A program made the position numbers and the translations under genes. From positions 1 to 43,109 of the forward strand of contig QCNJ01000013.1 in the NCBI GenBank assembly GCA_003213235.1: DNA of 43,109 bases, in the 5' to 3' direction. The first letter of the stretch is position 1. Each line of letters starts with the position of its first letter. Under the pieces are notes generated by a model. It worked only from the letters and a program-made list of their open reading frames with translations, was not told where the DNA came from and did no database searches. This DNA comes from Prochlorococcus sp. AG-424-P18 (GTDB taxonomy: Bacteria; Cyanobacteriota; Cyanobacteriia; PCC-6307; Cyanobiaceae). Below, in pieces: positions 8,257-18,535 of the stretch.

Positions 8257-10392
8257 ATGAATTCGAAGGATTCTTTTAGAGCTTTCCCTTTGGCGGCAAT
8301 TACAGGTCATAGCTTATTAAAATTATCTTTGCTTTTGGCAGCAGTTGATCCTAGTTTAGGAGGAGTGATTATCGCTGGCGGAAGAGGTACTGGAAAGTCA
8401 GTATTAGCAAGGGGTTTGCATACTTTACTCCCTCCTATAGAGGTATTAGATAATGACTCAATCTTGAAAAAGCTAACAAGTACAGATAGTAATACTTCAT
8501 TAAGACCTATTGGTAGGAACCTAGATCCAGATAAACCAGCGGAATGGGATATTAGTACTAATAAATTGTTAGAGGAGTTAATTGGAAGTGATTATTTGAA
8601 TCAAACTGAAGAAATTCCAAAAAAAGTAATAGAGGCTCCATTTATTCAAGTTCCCATTGGCATAACTGAAGACAGACTTGTTGGATCAATTGATGTCGCT
8701 GCCTCATTAAGTACGGGCGAACAAGTTTTTCAACCTGGCATTTTGGCAGAAGCTCATAGAGGTGTTCTTTATGTAGATGATATAAATCTATTGGATGATG
8801 GCATCGTAAATTTAATTCTTGAAGCTACAGGAAGAGAGAAAAATAATATTGAAAGAGATGGTTTAAGCCTTTCTCACCCTTGTAAGTCACTTTTAATAGC
8901 AACTTATAATCCTGAAGAAGGTGCTTTAAGAGATCATGTTTTAGATCGTTTTGCTATTGTGCTTTCCGCAGATCAATCGATTGATAATGCTCAAAGAGTT
9001 GAAATTACAAAATCTGTTTTATCACACGCACAAAATAATATTAAATTTTCAGAAAAATGGTCGGAAGAATCTGATAATTTATCTACTCAATTAATTTTGG
9101 CAAGGCAATGGTTAAAGGATGTCAAGATAACAAAAGAGCAAATAACTTATTTAGTGAATGAAGCTCTTAGAGGAGGAGTAGAAGGGCATAGGTCAGAATT
9201 ATTTGCAGTTAAAGTAGCAAAGGCTAATGCAGCTCTTCGAGGCGATGAGAATGTAAATTCTGAAGACCTAAAAGTCGCAGTAAGGTTAGTCATTCTTCCA
9301 CGAGCAATGCAAATACCTCCAGAAGATGATGATATTCAACCACCACCTCCAGAGGATCAGAGCCCACCACCCCCACCTCAATCAAACAATGAAGAGTCTG
9401 AACCTGAGGCTAATGAAAATGATAATGAGCAAGACCAAGAACAAGAAGAGGATAATTCTGATGGAGAAGAAGAATCTACCCCTGAAATACCTGAAGAATT
9501 CATATTAGATCCTGAAGCATGCATGGTTGATCCTGATTTACTTCTTTTTTCATCAGCTAAAGCAAAAGCAGGAAATAGTGGAAGTAGATCTGTCATATTT
9601 AGTGATAGTAGAGGAAGATATGTAAAACCTATTATTCCAAGAGGTAAGGTAAAAAGAATTGCGGTAGATGCAACTCTTAGAGCTGCCGCACCTTATCAAA
9701 AATCAAGGAGATTAAGAAATCCCAACAAATCGATAGTTATTGAAGAAAATGACTTTAGGGCAAAGCTTCTTCAAAAGAAAGCAGGGGCTTTAGTTATTTT
9801 TCTTGTTGATGCTAGTGGCTCAATGGCCCTTAATAGAATGCAAAGTGCTAAAGGTGCGGTAATAAGACTTTTAACAGAGGCATATGAGAATAGAGATGAA
9901 GTAGCTCTCATACCCTTTAGAGGTAATCAAGCCGAAGTTCTTTTGCCTCCAACAAGATCTATAACTGCAGCAAAAAAAAGGCTAGAGACAATGCCTTGTG
10001 GAGGAGGATCGCCTTTAGCTCATGGACTGACACAATCCGCTAAAGTAGCAAAAAATGCTCTTTCAACGGGTGATATAGGACAAGTTATTGTTGTAGGGAT
10101 TACGGATGGAAGAGGAAATGTCCCATTAGGATTATCTTTAGGAAAAAATGAAGTTGGGGAAAAAGATAATCCAAATGATAATGTAAATTTAAAGCAAGAG
10201 GTTCTTGATATTGCTGCAAAATACCCAATGCTTGGAATAAAACTATTGGTAATTGATACAGAGAGAAAATTTATTGCTAGCGGCTTTGGTAAAGAATTAG
10301 CAGAGGCAGCTCAAGGGAAGTATGTCCAATTGCCAAAAGCAACAGATAAAGCAATAGCAGCAATGGCTTTAAATGCTATAAATGAATTCTAA
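8257..10392 (+). CDS. chlD: Magnesium-protoporphyrin IX chelatase subunit D
   Basis: ChlD is the AAA+/integrin-domain subunit that, with ChlI and ChlH, inserts Mg2+ into protoporphyrin IX, the first committed step of chlorophyll synthesis. The N-terminal half is an AAA+ module with Walker A GGRGTGKS and Walker-B-like [14 protein letters not shown] linker follows, made of proline runs and a long acidic tract. The C-terminal half is a von Willebrand A domain with MIDAS DASGSM and later TDGRG. The start is ambiguous. I prefer the ATG at 8257, which begins [17 protein letters not shown] and has AAGGAG upstream, although that motif is somewhat far away. A GTG at 8209 would add 16 residues. It ends 7 bases before the convergent MCE gene. 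Confidence 0.95.
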   Translation: MNSKDSFRAFPLAAITGHSLLKLSLLLAAVDPSLGGVIIAGGRGTGKSVLARGLHTLLPPIEVLDNDSILKKLTSTDSNTSLRPIGRNLDPDKPAEWDISTNKLLEELIGSDYLNQTEEIPKKVIEAPFIQVPIGITEDRLVGSIDVAASLSTGEQVFQPGILAEAHRGVLYVDDINLLDDGIVNLILEATGREKNNIERDGLSLSHPCKSLLIATYNPEEGALRDHVLDRFAIVLSADQSIDNAQRVEITKSVLSHAQNNIKFSEKWSEESDNLSTQLILARQWLKDVKITKEQITYLVNEALRGGVEGHRSELFAVKVAKANAALRGDENVNSEDLKVAVRLVILPRAMQIPPEDDDIQPPPPEDQSPPPPPQSNNEESEPEANENDNEQDQEQEEDNSDGEEESTPEIPEEFILDPEACMVDPDLLLFSSAKAKAGNSGSRSVIFSDSRGRYVKPIIPRGKVKRIAVDATLRAAAPYQKSRRLRNPNKSIVIEENDFRAKLLQKKAGALVIFLVDASGSMALNRMQSAKGAVIRLLTEAYENRDEVALIPFRGNQAEVLLPPTRSITAAKKRLETMPCGGGSPLAHGLTQSAKVAKNALSTGDIGQVIVVGITDGRGNVPLGLSLGKNEVGEKDNPNDNVNLKQEVLDIAAKYPMLGIKLLVIDTERKFIASGFGKELAEAAQGKYVQLPKATDKAIAAMALNAINEF

Positions 10393-10399
10393 ATATTAC

Positions 10400-11245
10400 C
10401 TATGGATAAATTTCGTTTAGGAATTTTGAAAGTCCAATAGTTAGATCTCTTATGGATTTAGTCAATTCTTTATCTTTCATTAAATTTTCAAAATCATCAC
10501 TCATGTCATCAATTTTGCTAGATATAGATTTTGCAGAATTAATTGTTAATTTAATGTCGTTAAGGGTTTCTTCGTCATCGATAGTAGACAAAATATTATT
10601 CAAATGATTAGCAGCAATAGTAATTTCTTTAATTAAAGGTTCAACTCTCAGTATTTCTTGTTTCGATAAATAAATTAATTCATCAAGGTTTTCTTGTGTT
10701 TTATCGAACTGATCAATTGAGTTAACGATGTTTTCAATTAAATTTTCTTGATTTGATTCTTTTAAAAGCTGATTTATTCTATTTGTAATATTTGAAAGAC
10801 TTGATAACTGTTTTCCAGTGATAGTATCTCCCTGACATATAATCACCTTAGCATTGCATTTTTCGGATGTAGGCTTTGCAATATCTTTAGGAATTGTTTT
10901 TTCGCTAGTTTCCAAAGCTACTTGAACATCTCCTCCAAGGAAAGAATTCGTTACTACTCTCGCAAATGCTGGTCTAGAAAGAATGATTTCTGGATTATTC
11001 AAAACTATTTTTGCTTTAATTGATTCATTAGTGAATAAGATATCTTCTATTGATCCAACTAAAATTCCTCTATAAGTGACAGGAGACTTTTTTGATAGAC
11101 CGCTTGCGTTATTAAATTCAGCAAAGAGATGCCAATTTTTTGATGATAATCTTACTCCTCTAAGCCAAAAAGAAAAAAATGTGAATATTAAAATTCCTCC
11201 CAATAAGGAAAATCCAACTATTGAATCTCGTAAGCTTCTACGCAT
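10400..11245 (-). CDS. MCE/MlaD-domain protein, lipid ABC transporter substrate-binding subunit (Ycf22-like)
   Basis: A 281-residue membrane-anchored protein. An N-terminal transmembrane segment lies at about 8-30 (IVGFSLLGGILIFTFFSFWL). One MCE domain follows, recognisable from YRGILVGSIEDI, the RPAFARVVTNSFLGGD segment and the VALE strand. A long predicted helical C-terminal region runs from about 155 to the end. MCE proteins form hexameric tunnels carrying lipids across the envelope (MlaD in E. coli, TGD2 in chloroplasts). It lies 5 bases downstream of the ATPase gene on the same strand, so the two subunits are coexpressed. The permease (MlaE/TGD1-like) is not in this window. Confidence 0.85.
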   Translation of the reverse strand: MRRSLRDSIVGFSLLGGILIFTFFSFWLRGVRLSSKNWHLFAEFNNASGLSKKSPVTYRGILVGSIEDILFTNESIKAKIVLNNPEIILSRPAFARVVTNSFLGGDVQVALETSEKTIPKDIAKPTSEKCNAKVIICQGDTITGKQLSSLSNITNRINQLLKESNQENLIENIVNSIDQFDKTQENLDELIYLSKQEILRVEPLIKEITIAANHLNNILSTIDDEETLNDIKLTINSAKSISSKIDDMSDDFENLMKDKELTKSIRDLTIGLSKFLNEIYP

Positions 11246-11250
11246 AATTT

Positions 11251-12036
11251 TTAAATGTCTTTGGGTTGCATTGGACCATCAAGTTTCCCATGCCTAAATT
11301 GGAATACATAGGGATCATTACTCTTTTTAAATTCATCAATGGAACCTGCCCATCTGAATTTGCCTCCATAAAGCATTAAAACTTTATCTGAAGTCCTTTC
11401 TATAGTACTAAGAACATGGCTAACTACAATAGATGTTCCATTGGCTTTATCAATTGTTTTATTAATTAAATCTTCAATTCTTGATGATGCAATTGGATCA
11501 AGACCTGCAGTAGGTTCATCAAAAAGTAATAAAGGTTTTGTTTGTGTATTAAGATTTTGATCTGTAATTAAAGCTCTAGCAAAACTTACCCTTTTCTGCA
11601 TACCTCCGCTTAATTCATTTGGAAGTTTATTTTCAATATTAAATAATCCAACCTCAGCCAAGCATTCACATACAATTTGATGGATTAATTCTTTTGAAAG
11701 TCTTTTATTTTTTTTAAGAAGAAAACCTACATTTTCTTCAATAGTTAAAGATCCCAATAATGCTGGGTTTTGAAAAACAAGTCTTACATCAGGAGGGTTA
11801 TTTTGATCTAATCTTAAGTATGTTTGTTTTTCACCAAATATTTTAAATTCTCCTGTGGTTGGTAAAATGAGGCCTGCTAATATTTTTAAAATTGTTGATT
11901 TACCTGAACCTGAAGGGCCTACAATTGCTAATTTTTCTCCGTCATAAAGTTCAAAGTTTAGTTGATTGAGCACATTTATTTCCCCCCAACTTATTGAGAG
12001 ATTTTTTGTCTCAACTGCATACTTTGATTTTTTCAA
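11251..12036 (-). CDS. ABC transporter ATP-binding protein (MlaF/TGD3-like)
   Basis: A 261-residue ATPase with Walker A GPSGSGKST at 40-48, Q-loop in VRLVFQNPALLGSLT, ABC signature LSGGMQKRVSFARAL, Walker B LLLFDEPTAGLDP, and the switch histidine in VVSHVLSTIERT. The AALLGSLT-type Q-loop, the LSGGMQKR signature and adjacency to an MCE gene place it in the lipid-transport (Mla/Ttg2A, plastid TGD3) subfamily rather than nutrient import. It powers lipid movement at the inner membrane together with the downstream MCE protein and an unlinked permease. Confidence 0.87.
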   Translation of the reverse strand: MKKSKYAVETKNLSISWGEINVLNQLNFELYDGEKLAIVGPSGSGKSTILKILAGLILPTTGEFKIFGEKQTYLRLDQNNPPDVRLVFQNPALLGSLTIEENVGFLLKKNKRLSKELIHQIVCECLAEVGLFNIENKLPNELSGGMQKRVSFARALITDQNLNTQTKPLLLFDEPTAGLDPIASSRIEDLINKTIDKANGTSIVVSHVLSTIERTSDKVLMLYGGKFRWAGSIDEFKKSNDPYVFQFRHGKLDGPMQPKDI

Positions 12037-12113
12037 AACCTAAATAATGAAAATGTAATTTCCATCTACATATTGCCTTTTTAGAAATAAAAAAAGTATG
12101 TATTAATTTGAAT

Positions 12114-12119
12114 TATAAT
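12114..12119 (+). promoter_or_regulatory. Possible -10 box of the YvcK/CofD-like gene
   Basis: An exact TATAAT lies 51 bases before the ATG at 12171. No recognisable -35 hexamer is present at the usual distance, which is common in Prochlorococcus promoters. In an AT-rich genome such a match can arise by chance. Confidence 0.35.
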
Positions 12120-12170
12120 GAATCTAAATAGTTTTTAAAAATTTGAGAAAAATAATTCAAGAGGTTTTTA

Positions 12171-13556
12171 ATGAATAAACGTAAGAAAAGAGCAAGAAGA
12201 TATTTAAAGTACGTAAAAAAATCTAATTTTGCCTTATTAAACAAAATTTTGAGAATTTTGAGTTGGCTCTTGCCAGGACTGGTAATAAAAAGGTGGATGA
12301 TTACATCTGCTATTGGATTTTTGACCTCATTATTAGGTCTTGCAATTTGGACAAATTTGAGGCCAGTCTATTCGTTGATTGAAGTATTTTTTTGGCTGAT
12401 GACAGGTTTAACTAGTGTCTTACCTGTTTCTCTATTGGGCCCATTGATTTTTGTTATTGGACTTTTATTAATTGGGATTGGACAAAACAGAAGTATTAAT
12501 TCTATTCAAAAAGCGCTTGTTCCAGAAAAAAACACATTTTTAGTTGATGCGTTAAGAGTTAAGAGTAAATTAAACAGAGGTCCTAATATTGTTGCAATTG
12601 GAGGCGGTACAGGATTATCTACATTACTTAAAGGTTTAAAAAATTACAGCAGTAATATTACAGCAATCGTAAATGTGTCAGATGATGGCGGTAGTAGTGG
12701 AATTCTCAGAAAACAATTAGGTGTGCAACCTCCAGGAGATATAAGAAATTGTTTGGCAGCATTATCAAACGAAGAACCAATTTTAACAAGATTATTTCAA
12801 TATAGATTTTCAGGAGGAAGTGGTCTAGATGGACATAGTTTTGGTAATTTATTCTTGTCAGCTTTAACAACCATTACAGGAAGTTTAGAAAAAGCAGTAC
12901 AAGCATCCAGTAAAGTTTTAGCGGTACAAGGTCAAGTCCTACCTTCAACGAATATTGATGTTATTTTGTGGGCCGAGTTAGAGGATGGTGAAAAAATTTT
13001 TGGAGAAAGCAATATTAGTAAATCTCAAAAATCAATTTCTAGGATTGGTTACTTACCAGAAAATCCTTCTGCACTACCAAGTGCTCTCGAATCAATAAAA
13101 GAAGCCGACTTAGTAGTTCTTGGCCCAGGTAGTTTATATACTTCTTTATTGCCAAATTTATTAGTGCCAGAGATAGTAGATGCTTTACTGCAAAGTAATG
13201 CTCCTAAAATTTACATTAGTAATTTGATGACTCAGCCAGGAGAAACAGATGGACTTGATGTTTATAAACATATTAAATCAATAGAAAAACAATTATCAAA
13301 TTTTGGAGTTAATACTCGAATTTTTAACGCAATCTTATCTCAGATTCATTTTGAAAAGTCTCCACTCCTGGATTACTACGAGAGTAGGGGTGCAGAACCG
13401 GTTCAATGTAATAAAGACAAATTATTATCTGAGGGTTATTATGTTTTGCAGGCACCATTGTACTCAAAAAGAATAACTCCAACTCTGAGACATGATCCTA
13501 GAAAGCTGGCAAGAGCAGTTATTTTTATGTACCGAAAATTAAAGAAATTAAACTAA
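12171..13556 (+). CDS. YvcK/CofD-like family protein (gluconeogenesis-factor type) with N-terminal membrane segments
   Basis: A 461-residue protein. The first 115 residues hold a basic start and two to three hydrophobic helices (about 45-65, 70-85 and 90-108). The rest is a CofD-like Rossmann domain: [18 protein letters not shown], then [14 protein letters not shown] and [13 protein letters not shown], and later [21 protein letters not shown]. In Bacillus, YvcK binds UDP-sugars and affects cell shape and carbon use. No enzymatic reaction is settled for this branch. The ATG follows a CAAGAGG ribosome-binding site. Its stop overlaps the convergent ndhJ stop by 4 bases. Confidence 0.85.
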   Translation: MNKRKKRARRYLKYVKKSNFALLNKILRILSWLLPGLVIKRWMITSAIGFLTSLLGLAIWTNLRPVYSLIEVFFWLMTGLTSVLPVSLLGPLIFVIGLLLIGIGQNRSINSIQKALVPEKNTFLVDALRVKSKLNRGPNIVAIGGGTGLSTLLKGLKNYSSNITAIVNVSDDGGSSGILRKQLGVQPPGDIRNCLAALSNEEPILTRLFQYRFSGGSGLDGHSFGNLFLSALTTITGSLEKAVQASSKVLAVQGQVLPSTNIDVILWAELEDGEKIFGESNISKSQKSISRIGYLPENPSALPSALESIKEADLVVLGPGSLYTSLLPNLLVPEIVDALLQSNAPKIYISNLMTQPGETDGLDVYKHIKSIEKQLSNFGVNTRIFNAILSQIHFEKSPLLDYYESRGAEPVQCNKDKLLSEGYYVLQAPLYSKRITPTLRHDPRKLARAVIFMYRKLKKLN

Positions 13557-14083
13557 TATGCATCTTGAAGTTCATAGAAATCTGGCTGAATATAATCTTT
13601 TCGCAATGGCCATCCTCTCCAGTCTTCAGGCATCAATAGTCTTTTGGGATTTGGATGGTCAATAAAATTTATTCCAAACATGTCATAAGTCTCTCTCTCT
13701 TGCCAATCACTCCCTTTAAAGATTTTATATAAACTAGGAATCGATAAATTAGAGTCTCTCTTCAAGAAGACTTTTAATCTTACTTCTTTAATCTTTTCGA
13801 TCTTTTGTATATCATCAACAGTTACAAAATGATAGAAACTAACAAGATTTTTACCTGGCCCCTCATCATAACCACCTTGACATTGAAGATAGTTGAAACC
13901 GTAATTCCTTAAGGCCGATACTGCTTCATATAATTTGTTAGGTTCAACAGAAATGTTTTCAATTCCAATGTGATCATCAGGTAAAGATTTATTAGGAATT
14001 CCATCTTTAGACAAAGATTGACTTATAAACCCTTCTTTTTCTATTGAAGTATCTGAGGATTTTGCTAAACCGTCTTTTTCCAT
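13553..14083 (-). CDS. ndhJ: NAD(P)H-quinone oxidoreductase subunit J
   Basis: NdhJ (176 residues) is the 30-kDa-type subunit of the peripheral arm of thylakoid NDH-1, used for cyclic electron flow, respiration and CO2 uptake. The family signature is near the C-terminus: [22 protein letters not shown] followed by [16 protein letters not shown]. The N-terminal 40 residues are variable and polar. Its start codon shares one base with the ndhK stop (TAATG), so translation should be coupled. It is the last gene of ndhC-ndhK-ndhJ. Confidence 0.96.
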   Translation of the reverse strand: MEKDGLAKSSDTSIEKEGFISQSLSKDGIPNKSLPDDHIGIENISVEPNKLYEAVSALRNYGFNYLQCQGGYDEGPGKNLVSFYHFVTVDDIQKIEKIKEVRLKVFLKRDSNLSIPSLYKIFKGSDWQERETYDMFGINFIDHPNPKRLLMPEDWRGWPLRKDYIQPDFYELQDAY

Positions 14084-14817
14084 TAATCTTCAACAGGTTT
14101 AATAATTTCAGTTTTTTCGGTATTTTCAGGTAATTCAGTTATTTTTTCTTTTTTGGAGGCGGGGATGGCGTTAGCTGAAGTTTTGTTTAAATATTCACCT
14201 GTATTTTCTGAGAAAACAAGATTCATTTCATGATCAGATGTTATGTATCTGTGGGTTTGTTCAGTTTTTGTGCGCTCTAGGATCGATTCGTTCCCAACTT
14301 TTTTTCTTAATTTGATTACGGCATCAAAAATTGCTTCTGGTCTTGGTGGGCATCCTGGAAGGTATAGATCAACTGGAATTAATTTATCAACTCCTCTTAC
14401 AGCAGTTGTAGAATCTGCGCTGAACATGCCCCCTGTTATTGTGCAAGCGCCCATCGCAATAACATATTTTGGTTCAGGCATTTGTTCATAAAGTCTCACA
14501 AGGGCTGGAGCCATCTTCATAGTTACTGTTCCTGCAACTATTAGCAAATCTGCTTGCCTTGGCGAGCTTCTAGGTACTAATCCAAATCTATCAAAATCAA
14601 ATCTAGATCCGATTAAGGCCGCAAATTCAATAAAACAACAAGCTGTTCCGTACAAGAGAGGCCATAAACTGCTTAGTCTAGCCCAGTTATGAAGATCGTC
14701 TAAGCTTGTCAATATAATGTTTTCACTTAAATCTGTAGTAACTTGGGGTGCACCAAGAGGGTTACAAGTTCCTTCTCGAATTTCTCTTATTGCTTTTGGG
14801 GATAATTGTGGATTCAA
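14083..14817 (-). CDS. ndhK: NAD(P)H-quinone oxidoreductase subunit K
   Basis: NdhK (244 residues) carries the N2 [4Fe-4S] cluster next to the quinone site of NDH-1. Its ligands are visible: C60 and C61 (TACCFIEF), C125 ([10 protein letters not shown]) and C156 ([10 protein letters not shown]). The conserved [21 protein letters not shown] segment follows the first pair. The last 40 residues are a lysine/glutamate-rich tail, a variable extension. It is the middle gene of the operon, 4 bases after ndhC and overlapping ndhJ by one base. Confidence 0.97.
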   Translation of the reverse strand: MNPQLSPKAIREIREGTCNPLGAPQVTTDLSENIILTSLDDLHNWARLSSLWPLLYGTACCFIEFAALIGSRFDFDRFGLVPRSSPRQADLLIVAGTVTMKMAPALVRLYEQMPEPKYVIAMGACTITGGMFSADSTTAVRGVDKLIPVDLYLPGCPPRPEAIFDAVIKLRKKVGNESILERTKTEQTHRYITSDHEMNLVFSENTGEYLNKTSANAIPASKKEKITELPENTEKTEIIKPVED

Positions 14818-14821
14818 CTTT

Positions 14822-15184
14822 TTAACTCCATTCTAAAGCACCTTTTCTCCATGCGTACGCCAGGGCAATAACAAGTATTGCAATGAAGATTAAAGCCTCA
14901 ATAAAGGCTAATAAGCCTAATCTATTGAAGGCAACAGCCCAAGGATAAAGGAATACTGTCTCAACATCAAATATAACGAAAACCAAGGCAAACATGTAAT
15001 AACGAATATTAAATTGAATCCATGCTCCTCCAATAGGCTCCATTCCAGATTCATATGTAAGTTTTCTTTCCCCTGATCTGCCTTTTGGGGCAACGATGAG
15101 ATTAGTAATTAGAGCTAATATTGGAACGGCTGCGGCAATGAGAAGGAAACCTAAAAAGTATTCATAGCCGGATAATAAAAACAT
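14822..15184 (-). CDS. ndhC: NAD(P)H-quinone oxidoreductase subunit 3
   Basis: NdhC (120 residues) is a three-helix membrane subunit of NDH-1. Helices are predicted at about 8-30, 62-82 and 90-112. The functional loop between helices 1 and 2 reads [21 protein letters not shown] and includes the quinone-site glutamate region. [19 protein letters not shown] is the usual conserved helix 2. It is first in ndhCKJ, with a 77-base divergent gap to rubA that must hold both promoters. Confidence 0.97.
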   Translation of the reverse strand: MFLLSGYEYFLGFLLIAAAVPILALITNLIVAPKGRSGERKLTYESGMEPIGGAWIQFNIRYYMFALVFVIFDVETVFLYPWAVAFNRLGLLAFIEALIFIAILVIALAYAWRKGALEWS

Positions 15185-15261
15185 CTTAAAAAATTAATTT
15201 TGAATAAAAGTCGCTTAATTAAGCAAAATCTTTTAAAGTTCTTAAAGAACAATAATAAACC

Positions 15262-15690
15262 GTGAGTGAAAACATTCAACCAGCCTCTGAGGAAAACAAA
15301 ATAGTTGAAGACCTTAAGAAAGAAAAACTTTCTGAAAATCCCTCAGGAGTAAATGTTGAACAACCTACTCCTAATCTAGAACAAAATAGATTCGAATGTA
15401 GAAGTTGTGGATATATTTATGATCCGTCTGAAGGAAATAAAAAATTAAATATACCTAAAAATACTCCTTTTACAGAGTTGGATGGGAATTCTTTCGCTTG
15501 CCCTGTCTGTCGAGCTGGTAAAAATTTTTATAAAGATATAGGTCCTAAATCTAAACCAAGTGGTTTTGAAGAAAATTTAGTTTATGGGTTTGGTTTTAAT
15601 AGTTTACCTCCTGGACAAAAAAACATATTGATTTTTGGAGGCCTGGCGTTTGCGGCTGCTGTTTTTCTTTCTTTGTACTCTTTGCACTAA
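15262..15690 (+). CDS. rubA: Membrane-anchored rubredoxin (RubA type)
   Basis: A 142-residue one-iron protein. A polar N-terminal stretch of about 42 residues precedes the rubredoxin fold with iron ligands C46-x-x-C49 and C80-x-x-C83 (ECRSCGY and ACPVCRAG). A single transmembrane helix lies at about 121-141. This build is typical of the cyanobacterial and plastid RubA (RBD1) needed for photosystem assembly. The start is GTG at 15262. It lies 9 bases before ycf48 and leads the rubA-ycf48-psbEFLJ cluster, whose order is conserved in cyanobacteria. Confidence 0.93.
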   Translation: MSENIQPASEENKIVEDLKKEKLSENPSGVNVEQPTPNLEQNRFECRSCGYIYDPSEGNKKLNIPKNTPFTELDGNSFACPVCRAGKNFYKDIGPKSKPSGFEENLVYGFGFNSLPPGQKNILIFGGLAFAAAVFLSLYSLH

Positions 15691-15699
15691 TATATACAA

Positions 15700-16716
15700 A
15701 TGAAAAAAATTATTATTAGTATTCCCAATCTTGTTTTATCAGTTCTTCTTTGTTTTGTATTGAGCAGTTGTTCATCTACTGGAGTAAAGATGAATGATAG
15801 TAGCCCTTGGAAAACAATTCAGTTTGAGGACCAAGCTAATGCTTTAGATGTTGATTTTATAGATGATAAAAATGGATTTTTAGTGGGTTCCAATAGACTC
15901 ATTATGGAATCTAATGATGGAGGAGAAACTTGGGAAAAAAGAAATTTAGATTTACCAAGTGAAGAGAACTTTCGTCTTCTAGATATTGATTTTAAAGGTG
16001 AAGAGGGATGGTTAATAGGTCAGCCTTCATTAGTTATGCATACAATTGATGCTGGAAAGAATTGGACACGTTTATCTCTAGGTAACAAATTACCAGGTCA
16101 ACCATTTCTAATAACGACTGTCGATGCTGGTGTTGCAGAATTGGCTACCACTGCAGGTGCTATTTATGAAACATCAGATAGTGGTGATTCATGGAATGCA
16201 AAAGTTGTAGACGCATCTGGTTCTGGAGGAGTAAGAGATTTAAGAAGAACTAATAAAGGTGATTATGTCAGCGTAAGTAGTTTGGGCAATTTCTTTTCTA
16301 CTTTGGAAAAGGATAGTGATGCATGGATAGCTCATCAAAGAGCAAGTAGTAAAAGAGTCCAAAGTATTGGTTATAATCCTGAAGGAAGTCTATGGATGCT
16401 TTCTAGAGGAGCAGAAATCAGGTTTAATGAAGATACTAATGACCTAGAAAATTGGTCAAAGCCTATCATACCAATTCTTAATGGATACAATTATTTAGAC
16501 ATGGGATGGGATCCAAATGGTGATATATGGGCTGGCGGGGGTAATGGAACTTTAATAGTAAGTAAAGATCTAGGTAAAACTTGGAATAAAGATCCTATTG
16601 CTTCTGAGTTGCCAACAAACTACATTAAAATAGTTTTTCTTGATAAGGAGGCTTTAGATAATCAAAAAGGATTTGTACTTGGCGAGCGTGGTTATATTCT
16701 TAAATGGAATAGCTAA
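15700..16716 (+). CDS. ycf48: Photosystem II assembly factor Ycf48/HCF136
   Basis: A 338-residue lumenal lipoprotein that assists early photosystem II assembly around D1. An N-terminal hydrophobic segment ends in the lipobox LSSC with C24 as the predicted lipidated residue. The body is a beta-propeller with repeated blades carrying D-x-G-x-x-W motifs: [27 protein letters not shown] and KDLGKTWNK. It sits between rubA and psbE, consistent with a PSII biogenesis unit. The 136-base gap before psbE suggests psbEFLJ also has its own promoter. Confidence 0.95.
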   Translation: MKKIIISIPNLVLSVLLCFVLSSCSSTGVKMNDSSPWKTIQFEDQANALDVDFIDDKNGFLVGSNRLIMESNDGGETWEKRNLDLPSEENFRLLDIDFKGEEGWLIGQPSLVMHTIDAGKNWTRLSLGNKLPGQPFLITTVDAGVAELATTAGAIYETSDSGDSWNAKVVDASGSGGVRDLRRTNKGDYVSVSSLGNFFSTLEKDSDAWIAHQRASSKRVQSIGYNPEGSLWMLSRGAEIRFNEDTNDLENWSKPIIPILNGYNYLDMGWDPNGDIWAGGGNGTLIVSKDLGKTWNKDPIASELPTNYIKIVFLDKEALDNQKGFVLGERGYILKWNS

Positions 16717-16852
16717 ATTTAAATAACTTGAGTTAAAAGTAAAAAAAAAATTAATTTTTGAAAGATTTAGCAACTGTCTGTAACCAACCTGTTAATTTCT
16801 TCGCGAACTTATGATTTTACACTGTAAGATCATAGGGTAAACATTTGTGATT

Positions 16853-17101
16853 ATGGCCGCAGGTTCAACGGGTGAACGCCCATTTTTTGAAATAATTACC
16901 AGTATTAGATACTGGATTATTCATGCAGTAACATTACCAGCTATCTTTATAGCAGGCTTCTTATTTGTATATACAGGCTTAGCCTACGATGCTTTTGGAA
17001 CTCCTCGTCCAGATAGTTATTTCCAATCATCTGAATCTAAAGCGCCTGTTGTAACACAAAGATATGAAGCTAAATCTCAACTAGATTTAAGAACAAAATA
17101 A
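16853..17101 (+). CDS. psbE: Cytochrome b559 alpha subunit
   Basis: PsbE (82 residues) with PsbF binds the b559 haem in photosystem II. H24 in [11 protein letters not shown] is the axial haem ligand at the head of the single transmembrane helix (about 20-42). I chose the ATG at 16853 ([11 protein letters not shown]), the family's universal start, over the GTG two codons earlier. It is first in psbEFLJ, with 2 bases to psbF. Confidence 0.97.
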
Positions 17102-17103
17102 CA

Positions 17104-17250
17104 ATGACTAATTCTCAAGCTCCAATGCAGGCTGCGGAAGTCCGCGTTTATCCTATATTCACTGTTCGTTGGCTAGCAGTTCACGCTTTAGCTATACCAT
17201 CAGTATTCTTTTTAGGCTCTATTGCCGCTATGCAATTTGTAGCCCGATAA
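17104..17250 (+). CDS. psbF: Cytochrome b559 beta subunit
   Basis: Translated directly from the sequence, this 48-residue protein has the PsbF core [21 protein letters not shown]27 is the second axial ligand of the b559 haem. One transmembrane helix follows, and the protein ends in the typical FVAR. The N-terminal 12 residues are the variable part. It lies between psbE (2-base gap) and psbL (11-base gap), in the order found throughout cyanobacteria and plastids. Confidence 0.97.
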
Positions 17251-17261
17251 ATTTTACTATT

Positions 17262-17381
17262 ATGCAAGTAAACGAAAATCCTAACAAAGTTCCAGTTGAA
17301 CTTAATCGTACAAGCCTTTATTTAGGCTTATTATCAGTCTTCGTATTGGGAATTTTATTTTCCAGCTACTTTTTCAATTAA
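17262..17381 (+). CDS. psbL: Photosystem II protein L
   Basis: PsbL is a 39-residue single-helix subunit at the photosystem II dimer interface, important for the acceptor side. The frame starts at ATG 17262, giving [19 protein letters not shown], followed by the helix and the family's SSYFFN end. A longer in-frame extension back to 17169 lies inside psbF and is an artefact. Confidence 0.96.
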
Positions 17382-17390
17382 ATTAAAATC

Positions 17391-17588
17391 ATGAGTAAAT
17401 TAAAAGGACCTGATGGAAGAATTCCAGATAGACTTCCCGACGGTAGACCAGCAGTTGCATGGGAAAGAAGATGGACTGAAGGAACTCTTCCTCTATGGCT
17501 TGTTGCTACAGCAGGTGGAATTGCAGTTATCTTCGTTTTAGGAATATTCTTCTATGGTTCATACCAAGGAGTAGGAGCTGGAGGCTAA
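17391..17588 (+). CDS. psbJ: Photosystem II protein J
   Basis: PsbJ (65 residues) is a small photosystem II subunit near cytochrome b559 that affects electron flow on the acceptor side. The polar N-terminus ends in [19 protein letters not shown], as in marine picocyanobacteria. One transmembrane helix (about 35-57) follows and ends [10 protein letters not shown]. It is the last gene of psbEFLJ, 9 bases after psbL. No strong hairpin terminator is visible in the 43 bases before the convergent mtnP stop. Confidence 0.96.
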   Translation: MSKLKGPDGRIPDRLPDGRPAVAWERRWTEGTLPLWLVATAGGIAVIFVLGIFFYGSYQGVGAGG

Positions 17589-17631
17589 CAAATCCTTGCA
17601 TTGACCTGATAATCACTTTCATCAAATAAGC

Positions 17632-18525
17632 CTAATAAGAATCAGTAAATATCCTTAGTTTCTCTATTGTGGAGCTTGGGATATTTTCTTTTTGGGTTAT
17701 CAATCCATCTTTTAATGAAAAATGAGACTTACTTTTTGGTCTTTCTTTTTCAATTAATTTAGCTACTTCAAATATTATTTTATTAGCCACTTCAGTATTT
17801 GATCTAAGATTATCCAAAACCATTTCTACTGAAACTTCTTGATGAGTTTGATGCCAGCAATCATAATCAGTAACCATAGATAAGGACGAGTAAGCTATTT
17901 CGGCTTCTTTAGCTAATCTTGCTTCTGTGTGGTTCGTCATTCCAATTATTGAACATCCCCAACTTCTATATAAATTAGATTCTGCTCTAGTTGAGAAAGC
18001 GGGACCCTCCATTGCTAGATAAGTACCCCCTCTATGCAATTGTCTACCGCCAGGAATATTTTTTTCTCCGATTTCACTTAATATACGTGATAAATTTGTG
18101 CAGAATGGATCTCCCATAGTTACGTGAGCTACAGCTCCTTCGTTAAAGAATGTTGCAGGTCTATTTTTTGTCCGGTCTATAAATTGATCTGGAACCACTA
18201 TATCAAGTGGCCTTATCTGTTCTTGTAATGAACCAACTGCTGATGGAGCAATAATCCATCTTACTCCTATTGATCTTAGAGCCCAAATATTAGCTTTGTA
18301 AGGGATTTCAGAAGGATTTAAACTATGTGTTCTGCCATGTCTAGGGATGAATGCTATCTCTAGGTTTCCAAGATTATATACTTTTATTGAATCAGAGGGT
18401 TTACCATAGGGAGTATTAATTTCTAGTTCTCTTAAATACTCTATTTGATCCATTGAATAAAACCCACTTCCACCAATCACTCCTAATTTTGATTTTTCAA
18501 TTGGTAATAAATGTTCTTTATTCAT
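17632..18525 (-). CDS. mtnP: S-methyl-5'-thioadenosine phosphorylase
   Basis: MtnP (297 residues) splits methylthioadenosine, a by-product of polyamine synthesis, into adenine and methylthioribose 1-phosphate. Family features are GVIGGSGFYSM near 15-24, FIPRHGRTHSLNPSEIPYKAN, the MEGPAFSTRAESNLYRSWG substrate region, and GMTNHTEARLAKEAEIAY with VTDYDCW. The NHTEA motif is variable in the family, so other purine nucleosides may also be used. It is divergent from the SelD fusion with only 10 bases between starts. Confidence 0.93.
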   Translation of the reverse strand: MNKEHLLPIEKSKLGVIGGSGFYSMDQIEYLRELEINTPYGKPSDSIKVYNLGNLEIAFIPRHGRTHSLNPSEIPYKANIWALRSIGVRWIIAPSAVGSLQEQIRPLDIVVPDQFIDRTKNRPATFFNEGAVAHVTMGDPFCTNLSRILSEIGEKNIPGGRQLHRGGTYLAMEGPAFSTRAESNLYRSWGCSIIGMTNHTEARLAKEAEIAYSSLSMVTDYDCWHQTHQEVSVEMVLDNLRSNTEVANKIIFEVAKLIEKERPKSKSHFSLKDGLITQKENIPSSTIEKLRIFTDSY

Positions 18526-18535
18526 AGTGATGTAA

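Noticed and set aside
9326..9596. Frames inside the proline-rich and acidic linker of chlD on both strands
   Set aside because: They are repetitive shadows of the low-complexity linker of ChlD with no independent start signals.
17169..17381. A 70-residue frame on the plus strand covering psbF's end and psbL
   Set aside because: Its first part is psbF read in another frame. Only the part from 17262 matches a family (PsbL).
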